Assembly: GCA_036583965.1 (NCBI GenBank)
Contig: JAZBQD010000019.1
Coordinates: 17,375,585-17,439,584, forward strand
Direction: 5' to 3'
DNA from: Prunella strophiata
Taxonomy: Eukaryota > Chordata > Aves > Passeriformes > Prunellidae
Length of the DNA stretch: 64,000 nt
Under the pieces are notes generated by a model. The model saw nothing but the letters and a program-made list of their open reading frames with translations, was not told the origin of the DNA and did no database searches. Made by a program: the position numbers and the translations under genes. Shown in pieces: positions 1 to 11,295 of this stretch (position 1 is its first letter; each line of letters begins with the position of its first letter).

Positions 1-310
1 ATCAAAATCAAGTTAGTTGCAAGAGCTGGAGGAGGCGCGTGTGTGCGCAGACGTCAGCGCCCAGCCAAAAGCTTGCCGGTTGCCCAGCAACCTTCTCGGA
101 GGAAGATGGATGTCCTGCCACCCGCTCCGCTTTTAGCCGAGCCGCAGTGGATTCACCGCGCCGCAGCCGCCGCACACGCAGGGGATGGGCACGGCTCAGC
201 TCTGGGGGGTGTCGCCTCTCTCGATGGCTGGCTCTTGTGCTGGGGCTGGAGAAAATGCATTTCATGCCATCCTCGTTAAAGCTGTTAATTCGGTTGACTA
301 CATCGCGTTG
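1..310. promoter_or_regulatory. CpG-island edge, candidate upstream promoter
   Basis: About the first 210 bases are rich in G+C and in CpG, and the CpG density falls off sharply by about 310, after which the sequence becomes ordinary AT-rich intergenic or intronic DNA. The segment contains a half-CRE-like GACGTCAG (50-57) and an RFX X-box-like palindrome (78-92). Vertebrate CpG islands normally mark promoters. Because FOXN3 lies downstream on the + strand and mammalian FOXN3 uses more than one promoter, this could be a distal FOXN3 promoter, but it could equally serve a gene or non-coding RNA that begins left of the window. No coding exon is recognisable here. A possible splice donor (CAG followed by GTGCTG, near 318) is weak. 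Confidence 0.55.
78..92. promoter_or_regulatory. RFX X-box-like palindrome
   Basis: The 15 bases GGTTGCCCAGCAACC are a perfect 6-bp inverted repeat around a 3-base centre. They fit the X-box pattern GTNRCC-N-RGYAAC bound by RFX-family factors. The site lies inside a CpG island, where functional X-boxes of ciliary and other RFX targets commonly sit. The match is seen directly; binding is inferred. Confidence 0.5.
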
Positions 311-3300
311 GTTTGGGAGCAGGTGCTGTGAGATCGTTCATGTTGATGGTATTGCTCTCCCCCTCCATCAGAGTCTTAAAGCCATATTGCCCGCAGAATC
401 TCTCCCTCCTTTCCAGAAAGGTCCTTATCTGTAGTAACAAATAAAACCATGGGCTGTAGGACCTCAGCAAATGCTGTATATGTCACTGACCTCTCTCTCT
501 TTGGTAGTTTCTTTTGTTCCTGAATTGGGCTCAGCTGGCATGTCCAGGTCTGATCTCCATGTTGGCTGTGCTTCCCTGCCCTGTGGTTGACCATCATTAG
601 GACACTTGGCCACACACACAGTGGACCGGGTATTGTTCGGTTTGCAGCCTAAGAAGCCTTTGGAGGAATCAGAGGGCTCTTGCTGTTGAAGAGTGTTGTG
701 CAAAGCCAACATTTTAATGCCAAATAGGACTTGATGGTATCTCCTTAATTTTATGGAATATTTAATTATTATAGGATGCATTTGTTCGCTATTTGGTTTC
801 CTTCAGAAGATGTGTCAGTCTTGTTCTCAAGGATGAATTTAAAATCCTTGCACATTTACAATGGTTGGACTAAATCCTGCTGAAAACCTCGCACAAAATC
901 CTACCTGTGTAATCGCAGATATCTTTCATGGTCTGCCTCTGGTGCCTTTATTTATGTTGACAAGCTTTTTACTTAGGGTTTGATTCAGGAAAGCAGTTAC
1001 AAATGTACTTGACTTTAAATCTTTTTATAGGCCTATTGAAAGTAATGAACTTCTCGACAGGTTGAAACTTGAACGTGTGCTCTGCTGGATCTGACGTGTG
1101 TGAGTGATGTTAAGAAAGCAGGACCTGGGAGCCTCAGGAAGGCAAGAAGGACTGTGCTGGCATAGGTGCTGTTGTGTCAGGTTCTTTGACCACTGCAAAT
1201 TAGGGATATAGAAATATAAAAGGGGTATCAGGGAAAGCACCCATTCTCCTAAAGCAAAAACATTTTACAGCCCCTTAAACTGAGAAAAATCTGCCCCAAC
1301 CCAAGAAGCATTGCTCTGCTTCATCTGTGTTGCTCCCTGTGTTGCACCCTCTGGAGCAGCTGTTTGTGGGCATGCAGCTGCTGTGAAGCTGTTTCTGGCA
1401 CCTGTGTCCTGGGCTGACTCGCTCCCTGTGCCCGTGACCTTAGGAGAGCAGGGACTGCCCTGAGAGATGGTGTTTGTATGGGCAGGCAGGGAAAACTCAC
1501 AGCAGCACAGAGCTGCATGTGGGAGGGCAACGTGGCTCTTGCTTACTCTGGTCTTATATATGTGGCAGTTATGTGTCATTTCAAATGCACTTTCTGGTGG
1601 CAAGCTATTTATCAGCTGGCTATTGAACTTGTTATTTCCTAAAGCATATAGTGTGTGGCTCTTGATTGAAAAGTTGCTGCTCTGTCTCTTTGTTCTTCTA
1701 CCTTGCAAGGATTCTTTCTTACTCATTTTGTTAAAGTCCTTCAGCTCCAGATTGATAACTTCCATCTCTCTGGATGGTGGAGCTTTGTTCAGTGACAGCT
1801 GTTGGTTTTCTCTGTGCTGTTTCTAAAATGGCTGTGTACAGGGTGGCAGAGGAAAGTACCTGGAAGTGGGGCATTGGATGGCTGAAGTTCAAAAGAACAA
1901 ATGTTTTCTGAATGCTGGTGTGCTTATTTGTTGGGAAATGAATAGGGAGTATGAAAAACTAATATTGTGTTTACCAGACAGGAGCCTGGATAACAGCAAA
2001 ATACTACATATTAAGATTTTAATTGAGTGATTCATGGGTTGCTGGGGAGAAACATTTCTTGCAGTTGAAAGTGTGATTGGGGAAGAAGTGGTTCATGTCC
2101 CTGTCTGAGCACAACTCTTCATGTTTTTAGCCAAATTCAGCAGGTGTGGGTCCCACTTCTTTTGACAGAGATAATGGTTTGCTGCTTATGGGTTCCCATT
2201 TCAGGACAGGTCAAAGAAAGACTTTCCTTCTTGTGGTTAGATCAGCTTTCTTTTTCTGCAGTCAATTGAGGAGTCAAATGGGAATGTGCTGTAAGCTGCA
2301 TACTGGAAAGAATGGCAGCTGGGGTCTGGGCAGGGAAGGATGCTCACCCTTACCAGTGCTGGTCCTAAGGAGCACATCATTAATCTGTACTGTGGAGACT
2401 CCTGGTGAACCTGATTATGACCTGTGATCCTGCCTTTACTCCATGTTCTATAAACACAAACCAAAATAGACTGTTTCCAGTCTTAAATGGATTTATATTA
2501 TAAGAAATTACCTTGTAGTAGGTGCAGGTAAACTGTTATCTTAGAGCCCTTATTACAGATGTTGGAAGTGTTCCAGCTGGGCTGTCTGTCCTGTGCAGTG
2601 GGACTCACCTGGCTGGTGGCTGTGGATGCACACACCCAGGCAGGCAGGCAGCACCCCTTCACAGTCCCCAGGAAGAAATGAGCAGGCAGGGTACAAACTG
2701 GCTCAGCCAAAGGAGTGCTTCTGATGAGATAATTGTCTCTAGGATTGCTGCTCTGCCTCTCCCCTGGAGCCCAGGTGACCAGTGCAGTGGTAGGCAGAGG
2801 TCAGCACTTTGCAGCATCTTGGATTATGTGATGCAGATCACAAGTGTAACACCAGAACAGGCTCACAGTGTCATTTTACTTAGCTTGGATATGTTCAGAG
2901 CTTGATTCTGCTCGATGCTGGGTATTTCTACTGTCCCTTAGGATGGAAAGAAATTGAGAGCACCCAGTACAATCCATTATGTCCTAGAGATGTGTGGAAG
3001 GGCAGAGAAGCAAGGTAACCAATCACAAAGAGCCACTAAAGCAGCAACAAGAATATCTTCTCTTTTTTGAGACTATTTAATCTTTTCGAATGAGTAATAC
3101 AATATTTATAATATTATAGTAGCTCTAATAACTTGCTTAAAAATTAAAAATAGTTAATGGGTGAAGTGGAATAAGCGTGGTTAATGCTTCTCACTGATCT
3201 GCTGCTGTACCTCCTGCTAGAACAGTTTTATTTAAATGCATAATTTTCTCCCATTTTAACAACACTGACTGGAGCAAACACGCTGGCTCTGTATTGCCTT

Positions 3301-4389
3301 GGATGGTGTTTATAAAGCTCCCTCTCAGGTGTGTGTCCCAGCTGTCTGGAGCACTACAACATCCTTATGTCAGATGAGTTATCCTTTAGTAGAGGAGAGC
3401 TTTTCAGCAAAATGCATTGATCTGTAAGGTCCCTTTTGAAGATGCAATACTAGGATCTCTTTTGATAGGTGAGTTTTGTGTATTATTTTATGTCTTATTA
3501 GATAAGATTCCCTTAATTCCTGGAGGTTAGCTCCAGACTCAGTTCAGCTCTCAGGGATGTGCTGTTTCCTGCACTGCTTTCCCAACTCAATAGAAAGCTC
3601 TACTATGCTTGAAGATTCAAACTGCTGATCACAGTCCTCAGCTGGACACTGCTGGAGATACTGTAGACACCTTGGACCTGTTGTGTGTGGATTTGGTGAC
3701 TTGAAGACACAGGTCTGGATTTGATACAGTTGGGTGGTACAAAGCTTATAGGACAGCTGAGTCCTACGTTGCTGAAGATGTAGCAGGGCATTCCTGCACC
3801 AGGGCATTTTGTGGCAGTCTCCATAGCACTGAAGGCTTCATGCCTGGTAGATTGCATGGCTATTGAGATGTGATAAAACACAAAAAGTTTCAGCAAGGTC
3901 ACCATCTGTTAGAACAGGGTGGAGATTCCTACCCAAAGTTGATGGCAATATTTTCTTTCTCAGAAAGAATTCAGCAGGATTTCTGTGGCGTAGTTTAGTG
4001 CTGGTGTGAAATGTAAGCCTGGCTGCAGACTGGGTTGATGGACAGGGAGGGGCTGGGAGCAAGGCAGAGCATTCCTTAAAATTCCTTAAAATCCTCAGTG
4101 TGAGCAGACTCCTTGGAGCACTGTCCATGTTCCACCAAACTCATCTGAGGCTTTGACTGGTCAGTCTCTGTCCATGGGCTGACCCTGCTGTGCGTGGTGA
4201 AGTCCAGGGAGAGCGACGTGCTGTGTCATGGCAGTTCAGTCTGTGCAATATGATGAAGTGAGGTAGTGCTTAAACATTTTCTGATGAGTGACTAGAGATA
4301 ACTTATGGTCAGAAATTCTAAAAGAACTTGATACAGACAATCTCTGGTCTGTTTCTGTTAACTTCTTAAGCCTCTTGGAAATTCACAAT
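311..4389. other. Gene-free stretch, no gene recognised
   Basis: No open frame here has recognisable protein similarity, and stops are dense in all frames apart from chance frames of up to about 166 codons. The stretch around 3,060-3,170 is notably AT-rich. I see no transposon copy I can name, no RNA gene and no CpG cluster. It is probably intergenic DNA or the intron of a transcript starting at the left-edge CpG island. Confidence 0.6.
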
Positions 4390-4930
4390 GACCCAAGGTG
4401 TGCAAGAGGAAGAGCCCGGGTAACTGCCAGCAGCTTAGCCTGACATCAATCCCAGGCAAAAGAATAGAACTGAGAGAGGATTTAGAGAATTAAAGGTAGG
4501 GAATATAATTAATGCCATTCAACATTCTTTTTTGGAGAATATGTCTTGTCAAACAAATCTGATTTATCTGATAAGATTGCAAGTTTGGGGGATAAGATAA
4601 CTGAGTAGATATAATATACTTTAACTTCTGTAAGGCGTTTGATTTTATTCGACATGACATTATTATTAAAATATTAGTACCATATACTTTTACTGAAGCA
4701 TATCTTAAATGTATTAAGAACAAGGTAACTGACAGAGCTCAAAAGTAGTTGTCAATAGGGAATCTTTACTGAATGTGAACATTTTTTAATGTAACTCTGC
4801 AGGGATCAGTCAGAACCCTCATGCTATTCATCATTTTTGGCAGTGATATGGAAGTAAATATAAAATTATTTCTGATAAAATTTCTGGGTGACACAAAGAT
4901 TGATGAAGTGGGAATGGGGGCAGTAGGATA
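4390..4930 (+). mobile_element. Degraded CR1 LINE, end of reverse-transcriptase region
   Basis: The sequence follows the pattern of old sauropsid CR1 elements across the last part of ORF2. One part, around 4,625-4,690, still decodes in pieces as the DFCKAF-D--H-D-like segment seen near the end of the CR1 reverse-transcriptase open frame. A later part, around 4,880-4,900, retains the 'gatgacacaaagattg'-like block (here gggtgacacaaagattg). The frame is interrupted repeatedly by stops and indels, so it is a dead copy. It lies in the same orientation as FOXN3. The family was recognised by eye from memory of CR1 consensus structure; ends are approximate. Confidence 0.75.
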
Positions 4931-5963
4931 CAGTGCTCTTGGTTAATTGTCCCTACTGAAACAAAATTCCAAAATTCCTTTCAATCTAATTAAATAAGAA
5001 AGTTTTTGTGCATCCAGAGAGGAATGTAGCACAGAGCTGTTGCCCACCCTGGAGAGCAGAAGGTTTATGAGAAATGTTTCTGTGTGCTGGCCTCTGGAGA
5101 AATGGGGCTTTCCTAGGGAAGAGGCAGTTTGCCTGCAGGATCCCATGGCCTCCATCTGATGATGGAAGTGATGGTCCATGGCTTGGCAGAGCTGCTGTTA
5201 GAGGAACCTCTCTGAGGAGGCTGCTGACAGGAAATGACTCTTCATCCTCGGTGCTGTGGAAGGCCTAAGAGAAATGTGGATTGGACACTGGTTACATTTC
5301 TGGTTTTGGTTGTGTGTCTGTGAACTATGTTTTCTCATTAACCTTTGTCCATTGGGAGTTTTTGAAGGTGCCCTGCATTTGTATCACAGGAACCAGACTT
5401 GGTGGTAGAGTTTAGCCTGAACATAGCAGGGTCCATACTAGTGAGACTGGCTTGCAATTCCCTGTTAGCACCTCCAGACATAAAGTAGGCTGCAGCAGCA
5501 AAGGACAGCACTGAAATGAGAACATAGAGGTGTTGCATACCCATATTATGACTATATTACTTTAGAGGCTCTTCTTGACTGTACAAGCTCCTTGCACTCA
5601 CATTACTTACCAAAGGTGCACATAGGTGCAATCTGTGTCATGCCAAGGCTTTTCCTGCTGGTGAGATGAAAAGAGAAGTTGGGTACCCAGGTGTCATGCA
5701 GTGACCCCATTGGCAACAGGGGCATAAGGTAACCCATTAGGAGCACCATACCAGTGCCAAGAACCTTCAGCAGTGGCCAACTTTTCCAAGTTCACAGGAA
5801 AAGATTCTGTAAACATCTTCATGTTTGTTGTATTTTGAAGAGAGAGATTTTGAAGAGGCAGAGGAGGTAACTTCTCTTTGGCTACTGCTTTTAGCTTTGA
5901 CTCAGCCAGATCTGCTTGTGCATGCAGTGTCAAAACCTTCCTTGTTTCCAAAGCCTGACCACA
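4931..5963. other. Unassigned spacer between two CR1 fragments
   Basis: No gene is recognised. On the minus strand two modest open frames (5,951-5,694 and 5,544-5,338) are separated by a good-looking splice donor and acceptor, which is described under findings, but no domain is identifiable and an in-frame stop ends the first. The rest is ordinary non-coding sequence. Confidence 0.45.
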
Positions 5964-6440
5964 GCATCACAGAATAATAATTTACACTGGAAGGGACTGC
6001 TGGTGGTTGTCTGGTCCAACGGCCTGCTAAAGGCCAACAAAAGCCAGCTGCTCCCAGATGGAGATTTCACAGCCTCTCTGGCTCATCTGCTCAAACACTT
6101 CACTGCTATCATTGTAGTTTTTGTGGATTTTTTTTGTTCATAATCCAACTGGAACTTTCTATGCTCAGCTTGTGTCTGTTGTCTCTTTCCCTGTTCCTGT
6201 AGTCCTCCAAAGGAAATCCACTCAGCCTCTTACACCCTCCCATACCCCTGTGGTTGTAAACAGCTCTCCCTGGAGCCTTGTCTTACTTTGACTGAAGAAG
6301 CCCTGCTCCCTCAGCCTCTCCATACCTGTCCTGTCCTGCAGCTCCCTGACCTTAGTAGCCCACCACTGGTCTTGCTCCAGTGCTTCACAGTCTCTGCACC
6401 CAGTGCTCTGAGGTTCTCCCAGCAGCACTGAGCAGAGGCG
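5964..6440 (-). mobile_element. CR1 LINE 3' fragment, reverse orientation
   Basis: Read on the + strand, the block opens with a CR1 3' tail in reverse (ATCACAGAATAAT followed by ACTGGAAGGGACTGCTGG and a 'ctggtccaacggcc' block). It continues with the reversed CR1 3' UTR, including the segment ending GAGGTTCTCCCAGCAGCACT and GAGCAGAGGCGAATGGCC near 6,412-6,446. It lacks coding capacity and is 5'-truncated, as is usual for CR1. The orientation is opposite to FOXN3. Boundaries are by eye. Confidence 0.8.
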
Positions 6441-8565
6441 AATGGCCATTTCTGTCAGCCTGATGTCATGCTTTAAAAGGGGAGAAATGAAGGGAAAAAA
6501 ATTGGTTTTATTGCTGTAAAGCTTAGCTTTTCTCAGCAAGATCCCAGCATGTGACTCTTTTACCACCCACACATGGAAGGTGGGGGGGCAGTCAGACCAG
6601 AAGAAGGTGCCCTTGAGACAAAAAAACCAGCAGTGAAGTGTCTGCTGGAAACGTCCACCTCAGAGCTATGGCTCAGCCAGCCCTCTGGGATCCTCAGCTG
6701 CGTGACTGCCTAGTACCAGAGGTGCAGGGAAGATGGAAAACCCTGTGATGAGACTGACAGAAGCTTCAGGTCCAAATAGCAAAGTGCACCAGGCTGTGGT
6801 CTGTCCTTCCCTGTGCTGCACCGCTGCTTGATGTCCAGTGCACGCAAACAGCTTCTCCATCACTGTGTGAAGGACCGGGGCCATTCATAAACAGACCAAC
6901 TTTCAGCATAGCTTTCCAGCCACAAGTTTGCCTAAGCTAAAAGAAAACAGTGTATCTTACTAAATAAATGATTAGACCTCAATGATTTTCTGCCTTCTAG
7001 AGCAGAGTTATTTGGAAGCATGAAAGGAAATAGCTGCAGCAGTATAAAACCGCTGCCCTTTGCACTTGCATCTTTCCCACAGAGTAATCCTTCATTCATT
7101 GTTTACTTAATGAGAAAAGAAAGAGGTTAATTTATAAAACCAAATAAAAAACAGACAGAGGACTTTATTTGTGGAACAAAAAACTGAATTAAATGAACAG
7201 TCTGTCCATTAATGCTGCTAATTGTGCCATGCTCCACTGTGGAAAATACACAGGTCTTCTAGGATTCTGCTCTTGCTGGTGGAGCCTACAGTCTGTCTCC
7301 AGTGAGGGTTCAAGCCAGCACTCTGTGGCAAGAGTTTCCCAAAAACTTTTCTTACTTGGTGAATTAATTTCATCTCCCAGTCTGTGACAGGCTCAGCCTC
7401 TCAGGGGTTTCTTAAATTTAATAGGTAAGTATAGGAATAATTGGCAGAGCTGATCTTGTTGGTGAATGCTGCTGTCTGAATCATTTGCAGATTCTCATGA
7501 ACATCTGTAGAGAGCTGCAGCAAGGAAGAGAAAGAGGGACTGCCTAATTCATTTCCCCTGCTCTAGAGAAGTCTTGTAGTACCCATGCTGGAATTTAGCA
7601 GTTTCTAGGTTATTTCTGTTGGCTGTAGGATGATGCAGAGGTTGGAATTAAACCCAGGTGGGGGGAAGTTTTGCATTTCATCTGTGTGTTTCCTGGTAGT
7701 CGTCCCTCTTTGCTAGTCACTGCACGTCTGAAATCTCCACCATCCCTGCTGGGGGTGGATGCAAGGTAGCTGTGCCCTGGTGTAGATGGGAGCCTGCTAG
7801 AGCTGCATGGATGAGGGTTGCTCAGTGCTGACACTGGCTGGAGGCTGAAGCTGCCCTATCTCCCTCTCTTTCCTCACTCAGCCTACAGAGGAGGGAAGGA
7901 ACAGGGAGAGCTGGGCCAGAGTGGGTCTGTGATGGAAAGAGGGATCAGAATGTGAAGGCATCTACAGGTAGTTTATGAAGACTCCTGAGAATAATGTTTG
8001 ATTCTCTTTGGGATGCTGAGGATTACTGTGAAGTGTGGATGAGGAAAAACACGTCTGGGAAAAAAAAAAATGAAGTTGTTTTGCTGGAATTCCCTCTGGT
8101 GATTTAGAAGATTTTGTGTTGGAAAAGACACTTTATTCTGGGCTGTAACTGAAATGAAAGGAAATGCATAAAGATGATTAATCTATCAACTGAACTATCC
8201 CAGCTGCCCTGTGAATGTTGAGGCTTCATGGAGCTTTGCAGTCTCCACTGCCACCCTGCTGAAAGAAGCTTGGGACACTTCTTCACTAATTTCTCATCAC
8301 CTTTGTCAGCCAGCTTGATCTTCAGATTGTGATACCAAGAGTGAATGCTGTTTGTAAAAACAATTAGTGAAAGTTTAAACCAAACTGATACCACAGACCT
8401 TGTGCAGATTTTAATACAAAAGAAAGGCCTGGAGCAGAAATTTTTTCCATTCTTATATGAGGCAGATTAATGACTTTTAAATTTAATCTACAGTTTGTTT
8501 TATTTCTGACATTATAGAATTCTACTTCTTAATTTTAAATAAGACATATTTATATATATGTGTAT

Positions 8566-8592
8566 TTTATGTGTATTAAAAATACACATAAA
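8566..8592. repeat. 12-bp perfect hairpin in AT-rich DNA
   Basis: TTTATGTGTATT and its exact reverse complement AATACACATAAA flank a 3-base AAA loop. The surrounding 8,460-8,660 is very AT-rich with alternating TA and TG/CA steps. It most likely grew from simple-sequence expansion; no transposon end or RNA is indicated. Confidence 0.7.
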
Positions 8593-11117
8593 GTATATGT
8601 ATTTATGAATATAAATTAATACATACTTATTGTAAGTGTATGTATATGGAAAAATATGTAGCTGTTGCTCCAACATATCTTACTGGCAACACAGAATTAT
8701 ATGAAGTCTTTGGGTTATTTGAAATGCAGCCATCTCTTTGTTGAGTATTCAAAGAACATTGTAATTATTGCTGTCAATATATTTTAAATGCTCAGTGGAA
8801 AAAGTTGCAAACATTTTTGTTAGAACATGTATTTGTTTGTAACCTGTTCAGTACATCACCTATTTGTATGCCAACTGGCTTATTTTCAAAAATGTACTAT
8901 TGAGAAGATATATGTGGGTTTTTTATCATATTTTTATGCTGTTGTCACACATTAATAGAGATCCAACCCCTCCATAATATCTTCTGGAAATATTTGGGAG
9001 ACATAAGACTATCCCTGTTCTGGATATATTGGCAAAATTGCTCTTGGCTCAGTTTGGGAATGCAATGATTTTTTTCAGTTCAAAGTAAATGTAGTTGTGC
9101 TTGCCAATGGTTACATCAACATGGCAGTGTTCATTTTGTCTGGAAGGTGCTAAGCTGTGATGTCTTCATGTCTGAAACTGTGGCTCTGGAACATGTCTGG
9201 GTTCCTGGGGATGGACAGCCAGGCAGATGGAGTCTGTGGCTGATGGCAGCTCACACAGGGAGCTTTGGGTCAAAGATACCAAGGAGGTATCTCCAGGTAC
9301 CATGTGCTTGCTGGCTTCTTCTTGTCTTCCAGTGAAGCAACCCGTGGTCATGGTTCTTCATCTGATGATGCCAAAGGCTGCTTGTGCCTTGCTTGAGATT
9401 TTGGGCATTTCAGAGTGTTATTTTCAATGTTTGTGTTCAACACAGGGCTGCAAATTGGGAGGGAAGAGTAATTTAACAGCATAACCAATCTCTGTGTGAA
9501 CATCAACCTCAAAGGAAGTCAAGGGTTGTGTTGCTGAAGCTGAGCCTTCCTCCTGGCTGGTGGCAGCTGCAGCTCCTTCAGGCTGGGGCGTGAGCCACCA
9601 CGTGGGGTGGCTGGGCAAGTCCTTCTGGTGAAGCCCAAATCAAAGTTAGGATCTGTGAGAAATCTCTTCTGGTTTCCCAGCCTGTGGGTGCAAGCAATCA
9701 GTGAGTTTGTCCACTCAGTTTTGTGGTTTTCTTCTGCTTCCTTTCCGAGACCAAAGGTGGTACATTTTTTTTTGTGGAAGTGGGGGCAATCCAGCACCAG
9801 AGGTCATTTGGCTGGTAGATTTTCCCTGCTCAATTAAAAACTGAAGCTGGCATCTCTTGGAAAACATCTTTCCTATGTTGAGAATACTTATCTATGCTTT
9901 TGTGCTTTTGTCCTTCTCAGCTCTTCAGAGCCATGTCTGAATAGGGATGAGAAACCCATCTCTGTGGTGGGCTTTTTCTCTTCTAAACTCTCCATGAACT
10001 CTGTTGTGGTCTCAAGGGGAAGGCTGTGGTGTTTTATGGATGCATTAAAAAAGGGTAATTTTTTGTTGGCTGTTCTTCTTAAATCTGGGAGAAAACTGTT
10101 GTAGGTTGAGGCAGCTAAAAGTGGCTGTCTGTAGTTAGCATGGCAAGGGCTGTGGGCTGGATATCTTTGGCCCCCGCCGGCCAGGCTGCGTCATCCTGTC
10201 ACAGCAAGCAGCCAGAGGGAGAAGAGAAACCTGAGATGCACAACATGTAAATACTCCAGAAATACTGGGAATTTGGCAAGGAGGCCAGCAGTGGCTTCCT
10301 CTCTCCCTGAAGATACCGCCATATGCCGAGAGATGAATCCAGTTCTTTCAGCAGTGTTGGCAAAACTAGTTTTCGACTCCCTGCTGCTCCCAGGCTGGCA
10401 CGAGCACTGCCCTGTCTTCTCAGGGCCAGGGGGCTGCAGGGTGAGGAGGACATGGGGGAGACCAGGAAAAGCAGTGCCATGGGAGTAGCAGGACCTGCAG
10501 TATGGCAGCCAGGGTATGAGGCAGCTGCCTTGGGCAGAGGGCCTCACTTGGGCAGTGCATCTTCATGCACGCCATCCCCCTGAGCTGGTTTTGGGGTGCA
10601 GGGTTGAGGCTGGTGCAGGGGGTGAGCACTGCAGGCCGGACACACACCTCCTGCTTGTGCCCTGTGCAGTTTTGAGATCTCATGGGATTGTGCCACAGTA
10701 TGGAATAGCTGCAGGCAGATCACTTTTATGATATATTACTGCAATAAAATTATAAATTTATGGCAGTCAGAGATCTAGGCATGTGCCCATAATTTTTCCT
10801 TGCTGCTGTGTATTGTCTGGTTAGTTGGCACATGAACTCAGCTGATCCCTGGGGGAAGAGATGGTGCTGGATGTGCTGTCCCTTCCTGCTGAGCACCTTG
10901 GGCCCTGGCATTCCTCCCTGGAGCCTGGCACTGCCAGGGGTGGGGGGCTGGCAGGACACAGTGGGGCCTTTTGGGTGGGTTTGGACAGTAGGAAACAATG
11001 TACCACTGCAGCACCTCTTCTGAGAGATCTTTATCAGCTTCTGGCAAGCCTTGGGCTCCTGCCCATCAGTGGTACCACTTTTCTGGCCTTGCTACTGCTA
11101 CACATGGAAGGTGCATG

Positions 11118-11295
11118 GTGGATTTTTGGTTTGGGGCTTTTTTGTGGGTTTGTTTGTTTGTTTGGGTTTTTATGTTTTGGGGTTTTTTTGGTGGGTTGTG
11201 GGGTTTGGTTTTGGGTTTTTTGTTTGTTTGTTTTCTTGGGGTTTTTATGTTGGTTTTTTCTATTTTTTTTATTTTTTTTAATATTTTCTTAATTT
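11118..11295. repeat. Strand-asymmetric T/G-rich low-complexity tract, (TTTG)n-like
   Basis: For about 170 bases the + strand is almost only T and G: runs of T, several TTTG units (near 11,150-11,165 and 11,220-11,235), GGTTTT blocks, and then T runs broken by A. The tract keeps several frames open by composition alone, giving artificial hydrophobic peptides rich in F, W, G and L. It is simple-sequence DNA, not a membrane protein. Confidence 0.85.
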
